Below, piece by piece: positions 42,727 through 52,063 of a DNA stretch of 64,000 bases. Numbering within the stretch: position 1 is the first letter of the stretch; the number at the start of each line of letters is the position of its first letter. The stretch lies in the NCBI RefSeq assembly GCF_010450875.1, contig NZ_CP048422.1, forward strand, positions 2,949,001-3,013,000, in the 5' to 3' direction. A program made the position numbers and the translations under genes. The DNA is from Sphingomonas insulae. GTDB lineage: Bacteria; Pseudomonadota; Alphaproteobacteria; Sphingomonadales; Sphingomonadaceae. The notes below the pieces were generated by a model. The model searched no databases. It worked only from the letters and a program-made list of their open reading frames with translations, and was not told where the DNA came from.

Positions 42727-44072
42727 ATGTCCGACTACGATTACGACCTTTTCGTCATCGGCGCAGGGTCGGGCGGAACGCGCGCCAGCCGGGTCGCAGC
42801 GGCGCATGGCGCGCGCGTTGCGGTGGCCGAGGAATATCGCGTCGGTGGCACCTGCGTGATCCGCGGGTGCGTGCCGAAGAAGCTGCTGATCTATGGCGCG
42901 CATTTCGCCGAGGATCTGAAGGATGCCAAACGCTTCGGCTGGCAGGTGCCCGACCAGTGCGACTTTCACTGGACGACGTTGCGCGACAATGTGCTCGAGG
43001 AGGTCGACCGGATCAACGGCGCCTACACCCAGACGCTGGAGAACCACGGGGTGGAGATCATCCACCAGCGTGCGGTCGTCACCGGCCCGCACAGCGTCCG
43101 CCTGGCCGACGGCACCGAAAAGACGGCGGGGCGCATCCTCATCGCGGTCGGCGCCCGCCCGATGGTACCCGATTGCCCCGGCGCGGAACATGGCATCACC
43201 AGCAATGAGGCGTTCCACCTGGACGCCATTCCCCGCCGGGTGCTGATCGCCGGCGCGGGCTATATCGCCAACGAATTCGCGGGCATCTTCCACCAGTTCG
43301 GCGCGCACGTCACGATCATGAACCGGACGCAGGACATCCTGCGCGGCTACGATCTGTCGATCCGCGACCGGCTGCTCCAGATCAGCATGATGAAGGGGCT
43401 GGAATTCAAGTTCGACGCCAATTTCGAAGGCATCGACAAGGGCGAGGACGGCTGCCTTACGGTCCACATGTCCAACCACGAACCGGTCACGGTCGACATG
43501 GTGATGTTCGCCACCGGCCGCGTGCCGAACACCGAGGGACTGGGGCTGGAAGAGGCCGGCGTCACGCTGGACAAAGGCGCGGTCGTCGTCGACGCCTGCA
43601 ACCAGTCGAGCGTCGACAGCATCTTCGCGATCGGCGACGTCACCAACCGTATCCAGCTGACCCCGGTCGCCATCCGCGAAGGCCAGGCGTTCGCCGACAC
43701 CTTCTACGGCGACAAGCCGACGACGGTCGATTACGCCAACATCCCGTCGGCGGTGTTCAGCCATCCCCCCTTGCCGGCGTCGGCATGACCGAGAGCGAGG
43801 CGAAGCAGAAGCTGGGTTCGGTCAGCGTCTATTCGTCGGACTTCCGCCCGATGAAGAACGTGCTGGCCGGCCGCAACGAACGTGCGCTCTACAAGATGGT
43901 GTGCGACGGCGAGACGGGCCGCATCGTCGGTCTGCACATGATCGGTCCCGACGTACCCGAAATCCTGCAAGCCGCGGCGATCGCGGTGAAGGCCGGGCTG
44001 ACCAAGGCGCAATTCGACGACACCGTCGCGCTCCACCCGACGATGGCAGAAGAACTGGTATTGATGAAGTGA
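42727..44072 (+). pseudogene. gor: Glutathione-disulfide reductase, split by a one-base shift
   Basis: Flavoprotein that regenerates reduced glutathione with NADPH. The first frame (42727-43788) has the FAD motif GAGSGGTRAS, the redox disulfide GGTCVIRGCVPKK (Cys43, Cys48) and the NAD(P) domain GAGYIANEFAG. It ends after SAVFSHPPLPASA. The second frame (43785-44072) holds the remaining dimerisation domain with the HPTMAEELV active-site His. Adding one C to the run at 43765-43770 joins them as HPPLAGVGMTESE into a normal protein of about 448 residues. Sequencing error or a fresh mutation. Confidence 0.9.
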
Positions 44073-44108
44073 GCCGAACGGCGCCCTCCCGGCCGGAAGG
44101 GCGCCGGT

Positions 44109-44891
44109 TCACCGCCCGGTGAAACGGCCCGGACGGCGCTCGTTCACCGCCCTCACCCCCTCGGCGAAATCGGCGGTCTTCAGCAGCCATGCCTGCTCTG
44201 CCAGTTCGTGATCGGTCTGGCGTTGCACCAGCGCGAACAGGTCGCCGCGCATCGTCGCCCGCGTCGAGCGCACCGCCAGCGGTGCACCGGCCGCAATCTC
44301 CTGCGCCAGTGCCAGCGCCTCGGCGCGCAGCCGATCCGCTGGGACCAGTGCGTCGACCAGGCCCCATTCGGCCGCCTGCTCCGCCTTGATCCGCCGCGCG
44401 GTGAGGTTCATCAGCAAGGCGCGCTGGCGGCCGATCACCCGCTCCAGTACCGCCGAAATGCCGAAACCGGGATGAAAGCCGAGCGCCACGAAATTGGCGA
44501 CGAAGCGCGCTTCCGGTGCAGCGACGCGGAAATCGGCGACCAGCGCCAGACCCAGCCCCGCCCCCACCGCCGAACCCTGGATCGCGGCGACCACCGGGGT
44601 CTGCACCGCGAACAGCTGCGCCGCGGCGACGTAGAAGGGGTTGCGCGTGCCGGCCGGCTGGTCCGTCGCAATCGGATTGTCGCGCGCCAGGTCGGCGCCG
44701 GCGCAGAAGATGCGCCCGTCCGATTGCAGGACGATCGCCCGCACATCCGGATCGCCATCGGCGGCGGCGAACGCGTCACCGATCGCCTGGATCAGCGCCA
44801 GATCGGCGAAATTGTGCGGCGGGCGCGAAAAGGTGACGATGGCGACATGACCGTCGCGGGCGACGGCTACGGGATCGGCGTAATGGGTCAT
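44109..44891 (-). CDS. Enoyl-CoA hydratase/isomerase family protein
   Basis: A 260-residue crotonase-fold enzyme from ATG 44891. The oxyanion-hole segments are IFCAGADL (about 61-68) and IQGSAVGAGLGLALVADFR (about 99-117). A downstream part is typical of hydratases and isomerases. The frame is open far upstream but that stretch is antisense to the cytochrome gene and non-family. Probably part of fatty acid or branched-chain CoA breakdown. Confidence 0.88.
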   Translation of the reverse strand: MTHYADPVAVARDGHVAIVTFSRPPHNFADLALIQAIGDAFAAADGDPDVRAIVLQSDGRIFCAGADLARDNPIATDQPAGTRNPFYVAAAQLFAVQTPVVAAIQGSAVGAGLGLALVADFRVAAPEARFVANFVALGFHPGFGISAVLERVIGRQRALLMNLTARRIKAEQAAEWGLVDALVPADRLRAEALALAQEIAAGAPLAVRSTRATMRGDLFALVQRQTDHELAEQAWLLKTADFAEGVRAVNERRPGRFTGR

Positions 44892-44958
44892 CGACGCTGT
44901 CTGCCCGGTAGAGGCGACCGAGACCAGTCCCCGTGATGCTGACCTCATGCCGCCGGTA

Positions 44959-45408
44959 TTACCGCCGTGACTGGAGGTAGGCGATGAGGTCGGCGCGGGC
45001 GAGCGGATCGGCCAGCCCCGGAAAGCCCATCGACGTGCCGGGCGCGAACCGGCGCGGCGCGGCAAGCCATGCGTCCATCCGCTCCGGCGTCCAGCGTCCG
45101 CCGACCTGCCGGAGCGCGGCAGTGTAGCCGAAGCGCGGACTCGCCTGCGCGACGCCGCCGCCCATGACGCCGTACAGATTGGGACCGTTGCGATCGGGCG
45201 CACCGGCACGAATGGCGTGGCATTGCGCGCAGATCGCAAAGCGTCGCGCCCCTGCCGCGGGGCTGGCGATACGAAGCCATGCCGCAAGGTCGGGCCGTGG
45301 ACCGGCGGCGTCGCGCCGCGCCTGCGTATCGTCGTTCGAACACGCGGCGACGAGCAGCGTCAGGACGGCGGCGAGGTGACGGCGATACCGGGCGGCGGTA
45401 CCGATCAT
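44959..45408 (-). CDS. Class I c-type cytochrome, lipoprotein
   Basis: A 149-residue small cytochrome. An N-terminal hydrophobic segment ends LVAAC, a lipobox with Cys23. The haem site is CAQCH (60-64), and the axial Met is in GTSMGFPG near 125, followed by the last helix LIAYLQSRR. It acts as an electron carrier at the periplasmic face. It lies between the hydratase and the E2 gene, same strand. Confidence 0.85.
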   Translation of the reverse strand: MIGTAARYRRHLAAVLTLLVAACSNDDTQARRDAAGPRPDLAAWLRIASPAAGARRFAICAQCHAIRAGAPDRNGPNLYGVMGGGVAQASPRFGYTAALRQVGGRWTPERMDAWLAAPRRFAPGTSMGFPGLADPLARADLIAYLQSRR

Positions 45409-45431
45409 GCCGTGCCGCCCCGTCCCGTCGC

Positions 45432-46793
45432 TCAGTCGGCGAACAGCAGGACGGGCGTCTCCAGCTGCTTCTTCAGCGCCTGCACATAGCTTGCCGCGTC
45501 CCAGCCATCGACGACGCGATGGTCGCAGCTGATCGACAGGTTCATCAGCTTGGCACGCCGGATTTCGTCGCCGCGCCCGGTGAACACGGGACGCTCGACG
45601 ATCTTGTTGGGGCCGATGATCGCCACCTCGGGCCGGTTGATGACCGGCGTCGTCGCGATCCCGCCGAGCGGCCCCAGCGACGTCACCGTGATCGTGCCGT
45701 TGCCAAGTTCCTTGGGCTTCAGCCTGTTCGCGCGTGCCGCTTCCGCCAGGCGCGTGATCTCGGTCGCAAGCTGCCAGACGTTGCGGTCCTGCGCATCGCG
45801 GATCACCGGCACCGTCAGCCCGGCGTCGGTCTGCGCCGCCATGCCCAGATGCACGCGGCCCGACCGCGTCACCACCCCCGCCTCGTCGTCGTAGCGCGCG
45901 TTTAGCATGGGGAATTCAGGCAGCGTGCGGCAGATCGCGACGATCAGCAGCGGCAGCATGGTCAGCTTGGGGCGGGCGCCGCGGTGGTCGTTGAGGTCGG
46001 CGCGCATCGCTTCCAGCGCCGTCACGTCGATCTCGTCGACATAGGTGAAGTGCGGGATGTTGCGCTTCGCGGCGGCCATGTTCTCCGCGATGCGGCGGCG
46101 CATGCCGATGACGCGGACCTGTTCGTCAGGCCGCGCGCGCGATGCGCCGGGGGACTGATAGCCCTGCCCGGCGTTGTAGCGCAGGAAGGCGTCGAGGTCG
46201 GCGTGGCGGACGCGGTCGGCGTCGGTCTTCACCTGGGCGAGATCGATGCCGAGGTCCTTCGCGCGTGCGCGGACCGCGGGCGATGCGAGGACGTGGGGTT
46301 GCGGAGGCGCCTTCTCCTCCGTTCGCCCCGAGCCTGTCGAAGGGCTGCTCACCGCAGGCGCGACACTTGCGGCCTGTGCCTCGACAGGCTCCGCCCGCAC
46401 GGGGGTCGGGGTGTCGCCCGAACGCGCCGGCGTCGTCATACCTGCCGCCTGCGCCTCCTCAACCCCCGGATTCTCCGCCTCATATTGTTCGGCGACCTCG
46501 GCCTGTTCGGCCGAAGCCGGTGCGGCGGCGACGTCGCCATCGCCCGCGGCGGCGTCGGTTTCGATCACCACCAGACCGGCGCCGATCGCAACCTGGTCGC
46601 CGACCTCGCCCGCCAGTTCGACGACGACGCCGGATACCGGCGATTCCATCTCGACGGTGGCCTTGTCGGTCATCATGTCGGCGATGTTCTGGTCTTCCTC
46701 GACCCGGTCGCCGACCTTGACGTGCCAGGCGACGATCTCGGCCTCGGCGATGCCTTCGCCGATGTCGGGCAGCTTGAAGGTGAAGCGAGCCAT
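45432..46793 (-). CDS. bkdB: Branched-chain alpha-keto acid dehydrogenase E2 (acyltransferase)
   Basis: A 453-residue lipoyl enzyme. The lipoyl domain (1-78) has Lys44 in DKATVEM. An alanine/proline-rich linker follows, then a peripheral-subunit-binding domain (about 165-200, SPAVRARAKDLGID). The catalytic domain has the active-site His in SCDHRVVDGWD near the C-terminus. With E1beta and E1alpha upstream it forms acyl-CoA from branched 2-oxo acids. The E3 subunit is not in the window. Confidence 0.92.
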   Translation of the reverse strand: MARFTFKLPDIGEGIAEAEIVAWHVKVGDRVEEDQNIADMMTDKATVEMESPVSGVVVELAGEVGDQVAIGAGLVVIETDAAAGDGDVAAAPASAEQAEVAEQYEAENPGVEEAQAAGMTTPARSGDTPTPVRAEPVEAQAASVAPAVSSPSTGSGRTEEKAPPQPHVLASPAVRARAKDLGIDLAQVKTDADRVRHADLDAFLRYNAGQGYQSPGASRARPDEQVRVIGMRRRIAENMAAAKRNIPHFTYVDEIDVTALEAMRADLNDHRGARPKLTMLPLLIVAICRTLPEFPMLNARYDDEAGVVTRSGRVHLGMAAQTDAGLTVPVIRDAQDRNVWQLATEITRLAEAARANRLKPKELGNGTITVTSLGPLGGIATTPVINRPEVAIIGPNKIVERPVFTGRGDEIRRAKLMNLSISCDHRVVDGWDAASYVQALKKQLETPVLLFAD

Positions 46794-46796
46794 GAC

Positions 46797-47858
46797 TTAT
46801 GCGTCCTTCATGATCTTCTTGAGGGCCTGGCCGATGCGGACCGGTCCCGGGAAATAGGCCCATTCCAGGCTGTGCGGATAGGGCGTGTCGAAGCCGGTGA
46901 CGCGCTCGATCGGCGCTTCGAGGTGGTAGAAGCAGCGTTCCTGCACCAGCGCCGACAGTTCCGCGCCGAAGCCCGAGGTGCGCGTCGCCTCATGCACGAT
47001 CATGCAGCGGCCGGTCTTCTTCACCGACGCCTCGATCGTCTCGATATCGAGCGGCACCAGCGTGCGCAGGTCGACGATTTCCGCATCGATGCCGTGCTCG
47101 GCGATCACCGCGGCGCAGACGTGCACCATCGTGCCATAGGCGAGGATCGTCAGCGCCTCGCCCGGGCGCACGATCGCCGCCTTGCCGAGGTCGACGCGAT
47201 AATAGCCGGTCGGCACATCGCCGGCGGCATGCTTCGACCAGTTTTCCGCGGGGCGGTCCCAATAGCCGTTGAACGGGCCGTTGTAGATGCGCTTGGGTTC
47301 GAGGAAGAGGACGGGGTCGTTGTCCTCGATCGCGGCGATCAGCAGGCCCTTGGCATCGTAGGGCGTCGACGGGATCACCGTCTTCATGCCCGACACGTGG
47401 GTGAAGATGCCCTCTGGCGACTGCGAATGCGTCTGGCCGCCGAAGATGCCGCCGCCATAGGGGGAACGGATCGTGATCGGGGCGATGAACTCGCCTGCCG
47501 AACGGTAGCGCAGCCGCGCCGCCTCGCTGACCAGCTGGTCGAGCGCGGGGTAGATGTAGTCGGCGAACTGGATCTCGGGCACCGGGCGCAGGCCGTAGGC
47601 ACCCATGCCGATCGCGACGCCCATGATCCCCGTCTCGGTGATCGGCGTATCGAACACGCGGGTCTTGCCGTATTTCGCCTGAAGCCCGGCGGTGGCGCGG
47701 AACACGCCGCCGAAATAGCCGACGTCCTCGCCCATCACCAGCACGTCCGGGTCGCGGCCCATGCAGACGTCGAGCGCGGAGTTGATCGCTTGGATCATGT
47801 TCATGCGGGTGGTGCCGGTGTCGGCGTCCGCTTCAGTTTGGATTGCGGTGTCGGTCAT
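46797..47858 (-). CDS. bkdA2: Branched-chain alpha-keto acid dehydrogenase E1 beta
   Basis: A 353-residue transketolase-like subunit. It shows MNMIQAINSALD, GEDVGYFGGVFRAT, the metal/diphosphate region and GIDAEIVDLRTLVPLD of 2-oxo acid dehydrogenase E1 beta. The ATG at 47858 directly borders a palindromic repeat (47870-47963) inserted between this and E1alpha. It pairs with the downstream-lying E1alpha to decarboxylate the substrate on thiamine diphosphate. Confidence 0.94.
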   Translation of the reverse strand: MTDTAIQTEADADTGTTRMNMIQAINSALDVCMGRDPDVLVMGEDVGYFGGVFRATAGLQAKYGKTRVFDTPITETGIMGVAIGMGAYGLRPVPEIQFADYIYPALDQLVSEAARLRYRSAGEFIAPITIRSPYGGGIFGGQTHSQSPEGIFTHVSGMKTVIPSTPYDAKGLLIAAIEDNDPVLFLEPKRIYNGPFNGYWDRPAENWSKHAAGDVPTGYYRVDLGKAAIVRPGEALTILAYGTMVHVCAAVIAEHGIDAEIVDLRTLVPLDIETIEASVKKTGRCMIVHEATRTSGFGAELSALVQERCFYHLEAPIERVTGFDTPYPHSLEWAYFPGPVRIGQALKKIMKDA

Positions 47859-47869
47859 ACAGACATCCT

Positions 47870-47963
47870 CGTCATCCCCGCGCAGGCGGGGATCCAGACG
47901 TGCAGGTCATGGAAGGAGCCGCTGGCGTTGCGGCTATGGATCCCCGCCTTCGCGGGGATGACG
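47870..47963. repeat. REP-type palindromic element between E1alpha and E1beta
   Basis: Arms CGTCATCCCCGCGCAGGCGGGGATCCA and TGGATCCCCGCCTTCGCGGGGATGACG enclose about 40 bases. A sister copy is at 60921-61022. Lying inside an operon, it could stabilise the upstream mRNA or reduce the downstream expression. Confidence 0.85.
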
Positions 47964-47979
47964 GACCCTTGGGGCGGCA

Positions 47980-49269
47980 TCACGATTTCCGCGCCCATGG
48001 CCGCCCCGATGCCTCCTCTTCGGCCATCATCTGCGCCTGCTGTTCGCGCAGGTGCCACGGCATTTCCTCGAACACGCCGTCGAACAAAGTGTCGAGCGGC
48101 TGGTGCAGGCCGTGGCCGAGAATGCCGTTCTTCTCGGCCTCCTTCTGTTCGGCCTTCACATATTCGGCCAGCTCGCGGTCCTGCGCGGCGTGGCGTTCGT
48201 CGTCCCATTCGCCGATCGCGATCAGATGCTGCTTCAGCCGCGCGATTGGATCGCCCAGCGGCCACGCCGTCGGCTCGCCCGCGCTGCGATATTGCGAGGG
48301 ATCGTCGGAGGTCGAATGCCCTTCCGCGCGATAGGTGAAATGCTCGATCAGCGTCGGCCCCGCGTTCGTCCGCGCCCGTTCCGCCGCCCACAGGGTCGCC
48401 GCATAGACCGCCAGCGCATCGTTGCCGTCGACCCGCAGGCCGGCGATGCCATAACCGATCGCGCGCGCCGCAAAGGTCGTCGCCTCGGCACCCGCGAACC
48501 CCGAAAAGCTGCTGATCGCCCATTGGTTGTTGACGACGTTGAAGATCACCGGCGCGCGGTAGACCGAGGCGAAGGTGCAGGCCGAATGGAAATCGCCTTC
48601 CGCCGTCGACCCCTCGCCGCACCACACCGCGGCGATGCGGGTGTCGCCCTTCGCCGCCGAGGCCATCGCCCAGCCCACCGCCTGCGGATATTGGGTGGTG
48701 AGGTTGCCCGAGATCGAGAAGAACCCGTAGTCCCGCGCCGAATACATGATCGGCAGCTGCTTGCCCTGCAGCTTGTCGCCGCGGTTCGAATAGATCTGGT
48801 TCATCATCTCGACCAGCGGATAGCCGCGCGAGATGAGCAGCCCCTGCTGGCGATAGGACGGGAAGCACATGTCCTCGAAATCGAGCGCCTGCGCCGCCGC
48901 CACGGCGACCGCCTCCTCGCCCGTCGCCTTCATGTAGAAGCTGGTCTTGCCCTGACGCTGCGCGCGGAACATCCGTTCGTCGAAGGCGCGGAGCAGCGCC
49001 ATGTTGCGCAGCATCTTGCGCAGCGCATCGGGCGACAGCTTCGGGTCCCACGGCCCGACCGCCTGCCCGTCCTCGTCAAGGACGCGCACCATCGTATAGG
49101 CGAGTTCGGTGAAGTCGCGCGCGGGTTCCGCCGTGTCCGGCCGCCGCGCAGACCCGGCGGGCGGCACGTCCACCGTGGCGAAATCGACGGCGTCGCCGGG
49201 CCGGAACCTGGGTTCCGGCACATGCAGCGTCAGCGGCTGCAAATTGGCGCGAGGATGCTCGCTGGCCAC
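47980..49269 (-). CDS. bkdA1: Branched-chain alpha-keto acid dehydrogenase E1 alpha
   Basis: A 429-residue thiamine-diphosphate subunit with the cofactor motif GEGSTAEGDFHSA...VVNNQWAIS. The phosphorylation-loop region THE/RAEGHSTSDDPSQYR and the catalytic-site stretch SYRQQGLLISRG are typical. The start is GTG 49269 after AGGAGAG. It heads the leftward E1alpha-E1beta-E2 operon. Confidence 0.93.
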   Translation of the reverse strand: MASEHPRANLQPLTLHVPEPRFRPGDAVDFATVDVPPAGSARRPDTAEPARDFTELAYTMVRVLDEDGQAVGPWDPKLSPDALRKMLRNMALLRAFDERMFRAQRQGKTSFYMKATGEEAVAVAAAQALDFEDMCFPSYRQQGLLISRGYPLVEMMNQIYSNRGDKLQGKQLPIMYSARDYGFFSISGNLTTQYPQAVGWAMASAAKGDTRIAAVWCGEGSTAEGDFHSACTFASVYRAPVIFNVVNNQWAISSFSGFAGAEATTFAARAIGYGIAGLRVDGNDALAVYAATLWAAERARTNAGPTLIEHFTYRAEGHSTSDDPSQYRSAGEPTAWPLGDPIARLKQHLIAIGEWDDERHAAQDRELAEYVKAEQKEAEKNGILGHGLHQPLDTLFDGVFEEMPWHLREQQAQMMAEEEASGRPWARKS

Positions 49270-49545
49270 TCTTCTCTCCTGTACGTCCGGCGAGATTCGC
49301 CGACAGCCTTGTTTGATCCTGTTGCGCCGTTGTAATTAAATTTCAAGCGCATTTCAGCGCGCCAGCGACATACCGATCGGAACGCAGGATGTGCCGCGAT
49401 GCTCCATTCCGAGTCCGCGATACACGCGTGGCGGCGCCCCGATGACCGCTGGGGTTTCGCCGACGACGGCATGCGTCGCGAAACCTCCACGTCATCGTCC
49501 GGCACCGCCGAACCGGCCCCCTCCCCCTGCGGGACCGGGCGGCGC

Positions 49546-50547
49546 TTATTCCACCGTCTGTTCGATCACCCCGAAGATCGGGTGATGCCTGTCGTCCTCC
49601 GCCCAGATGCGGACGGTATCGCCCTTCTTCAGGAACGGCGTCACCGGCTTGCCGCCGGCGATCGTCTCGATCGTGCGCAATTCGGCCAGGCAGGAATAGC
49701 CGACGCCGCCGGCCGCGATCGTCTGGCCCGGTCCGCCGTCCGGCCCGCGGTTCGACACGGTGCCCGATCCGACGATCGTGCCCGCCCCCAGCTTTCGCGT
49801 TTTGGCGGCGTGCGCCACCAGCGTGCCGAAGTCGAACGTCATGTCCTCGCCCGCCTCGGCACGGCCGAACGGCTGGCCGTTCAGGTCGACCATCAGCTTG
49901 CGGTGCAGCTTGCCGCCCTGCCACCAGTCGCCCAGCGCATCGGGGGTCACGAACACCGGCGAAAACGCGCTCGCCGGCTTCGACTGGAAGAAGCCGAACC
50001 CCTTGGCGAGTTCGCCCGGGATCAGGTTGCGCAGGCTGACGTCGTTGGTCAGGCCGATCAGGCGGATAGCCGCCAGCGCCTCGTCGCGGCTTGCCCCTAG
50101 CGGCACGTCGCCGGTCACCACCACGACCTCCGCCTCGAGGTCGCAGCCCCAGGCCTCGTCGCCCAGCGGGATCGCATCGCGCGGCCCGAGGAAGCCGTCC
50201 GAACCACCCTGATACATCAGCGGATCGTGCCAGAACGTTTCCGGCATCTCGGCCGCCCGCGCCTGCCGCACCAGCGCGACATGGTTCACGTACGCGGACC
50301 CGTCCGCCCATTGATAGGCGCGCGGCAGCGGCGAGGCGGCGTCATGTTCGTGGAACCGTTCGCGCGGGATCACCGCATGGTCCAGGTCGGTCGCGAGATT
50401 CTGCAGATCCGGCAGCCACCGGTCCCAATCGTCCAGCGCGGCCTGCAGCGTCGGCACGATATGCCCCGCATCGGCATACCAGGCCAGATCGTTGGACACG
50501 ACGACGAGCTTGCCGTCACGGCCGTGCTTCAGGCTGGCGAGTTTCAT
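49546..50547 (-). CDS. Fumarylacetoacetate hydrolase-family protein
   Basis: A 333-residue FAH-fold hydrolase from ATG 50547. It contains metal and substrate motifs such as CDLEAEVVVVTG, LTNDVSLRN, KLMVDLNGQP and GSGTVSNRGPDGG. It probably splits a beta-diketone or related product in aromatic or tyrosine degradation. The frame is open 19 codons upstream without support. It is followed by 276 bases without a gene up to E1alpha. Confidence 0.88.
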   Translation of the reverse strand: MKLASLKHGRDGKLVVVSNDLAWYADAGHIVPTLQAALDDWDRWLPDLQNLATDLDHAVIPRERFHEHDAASPLPRAYQWADGSAYVNHVALVRQARAAEMPETFWHDPLMYQGGSDGFLGPRDAIPLGDEAWGCDLEAEVVVVTGDVPLGASRDEALAAIRLIGLTNDVSLRNLIPGELAKGFGFFQSKPASAFSPVFVTPDALGDWWQGGKLHRKLMVDLNGQPFGRAEAGEDMTFDFGTLVAHAAKTRKLGAGTIVGSGTVSNRGPDGGPGQTIAAGGVGYSCLAELRTIETIAGGKPVTPFLKKGDTVRIWAEDDRHHPIFGVIEQTVE

Positions 50548-50707
50548 GGGCGCATCCTCTTGTCGTTGGACCCACTGTGTATCGGCTGCCGCGCGATCGC
50601 GCACCGGAAAAGTATCCCTCGATACGAAGCCGCCATAACATTTGTTATTTTAGGCTTGACGCCCGCGGCAGCCGATCGCAGCCTGCCGGCAAAATCGGGA
50701 GAGAGAG

Positions 50708-51862
50708 ATGACGCTCGACGATGTCGCGGGGCGGTTCGCCTATGACGAGGATCATGAGGCGTTCCGCCAGACGGTGCGGAGCTTCCTGCGCAAGGACGGC
50801 GTGCCGCATGTCGCCGACTGGGAGGCGAACCGGCTGGTCCCGCCGGCCTTCTGGCAACAGGCGGGCGCGGTCGGCATGCTCTGCCCGACCGTGCCGGAGG
50901 CCTATGGCGGGCTCGGCCTGGATTTCGGCTATAACGCGATCGTCAACGAGGAGCTGACCTACAACGGCGTCCCCGCGGGCTTCACGCTGCAATCCGACAT
51001 CGTCGTCGGCTATATCGAACATTACGGATCGGAGGAGCAGAAGCGGCACTGGCTGCCGCGCATGGTGTCGGGCGAGACGATCAGCGCGATCGCGATGACC
51101 GAACCCGGCACCGGCAGCGACCTGCAGGCGATCCGCACCACCGCCCGGCGCGACGGCAACCATTATGTCGTCAACGGCAGCAAGACCTATATCACCAACG
51201 GCCAGAACGCCGACCTGATCCTGGTCGTCGCCAAGACCGATCCCGATGCGCAGCCCGCCTATAAGGGGATGTCGATCATCCTCGTCGAAGGGTCGCGCGA
51301 CGGCTTTCGCCGCGGACGCAAGCTCGACAAGATCGGGCAGGAGGCGGCGGACACGTCCGAGCTGTTCTTCGACGACGTCCGCGTCCCGATCACCAACTGC
51401 CTGGGCGAAGAGGGCAAGGGCTTCGTCTATCTCATGAGCCAATTGCCGCAGGAACGGCTGTCGATCGCAATTGGCGCGCAGGCCTCCGCACAGAAGGCGT
51501 TCGACGAGACGGTCGCCTTCACCAAGGATCGCAAGGCGTTCGCGGGCGTGGTGTTCGATTTCCAGAACACCCGCTTCGTCCTCGCCGGGCTGAAGGCCAA
51601 ATTACAGGTCGGCTGGGCGCACCTGGACTGGGCGATCCGCCGCCATCTTGCCGGGCAATTGACCAACGAGGAGGGCGCGGCGGCCAAGCTGTGGCACACC
51701 GACCTGCAATGGGAGGTGATGGACGCCTGCCTTCAGCTGCACGGCGGCGCGGGTTACATGAACGAATATCCGATCGCCCGCGCATGGCGATCCGCGCGCG
51801 TCAGCCGCATCTATGGCGGCACCAACGAAATCATGAAGGAGGTGATCGGCCGCAAGCTCTGA
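50708..51862 (+). CDS. Acyl-CoA dehydrogenase
   Basis: A 384-residue FAD enzyme for the first step of acyl-CoA beta-oxidation. It has ISAIAMTEPGTGSDLQAIRT, the signature for FAD binding, then DTSELFFDDVRVP, the LHGGAGYMNEYP segment and the C-terminal YGGTNEIMKEVIGRKL. ATG 50708 follows GGGAGAGAG. A good bidirectional hairpin follows 150 bases later. The alternative of an isovaleryl-CoA enzyme cannot be ruled out; the nearby keto-acid dehydrogenase fits it. Confidence 0.93.
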   Translation: MTLDDVAGRFAYDEDHEAFRQTVRSFLRKDGVPHVADWEANRLVPPAFWQQAGAVGMLCPTVPEAYGGLGLDFGYNAIVNEELTYNGVPAGFTLQSDIVVGYIEHYGSEEQKRHWLPRMVSGETISAIAMTEPGTGSDLQAIRTTARRDGNHYVVNGSKTYITNGQNADLILVVAKTDPDAQPAYKGMSIILVEGSRDGFRRGRKLDKIGQEAADTSELFFDDVRVPITNCLGEEGKGFVYLMSQLPQERLSIAIGAQASAQKAFDETVAFTKDRKAFAGVVFDFQNTRFVLAGLKAKLQVGWAHLDWAIRRHLAGQLTNEEGAAAKLWHTDLQWEVMDACLQLHGGAGYMNEYPIARAWRSARVSRIYGGTNEIMKEVIGRKL

Positions 51863-52008
51863 CCCGGCCTTGCCGGCGTGCGGGCGGCATCGCGTCCGGC
51901 GAACCGGCCGTTACCGTGCGGCTCTGCAAGGCCGTGCGGCCCGCGGCGCTTCACGCCGCCGCGCACCCGCAGGACCGGTCGTGGCGAGCGCCATGCCCCG
52001 GACGTACG

Positions 52009-52042
52009 AAAGGCCGCCCTTCCGATTGGAGGGGCGGCCTTT
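52009..52042. terminator. Bidirectional terminator
   Basis: AAAGGCCGCCC / GGGCGGCCTTT, 11 pairs with a 12-base loop and T/A ends on both strands. It lies between the converging acyl-CoA dehydrogenase and autotransporter genes. Confidence 0.8.
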
Positions 52043-52063
52043 GCGCAGCGGTCGATCAGCCGA

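Noticed and set aside
43785..44072. A separate small gene after gor
   Set aside because: Its sequence is exactly the missing C-terminal domain of glutathione reductase, so it is part of a frameshifted gene.
45984..48338. A 784-codon plus-strand open frame opposite the keto-acid dehydrogenase genes
   Set aside because: Antisense shadow of E2, E1beta and E1alpha, with no domain and no ribosome site.
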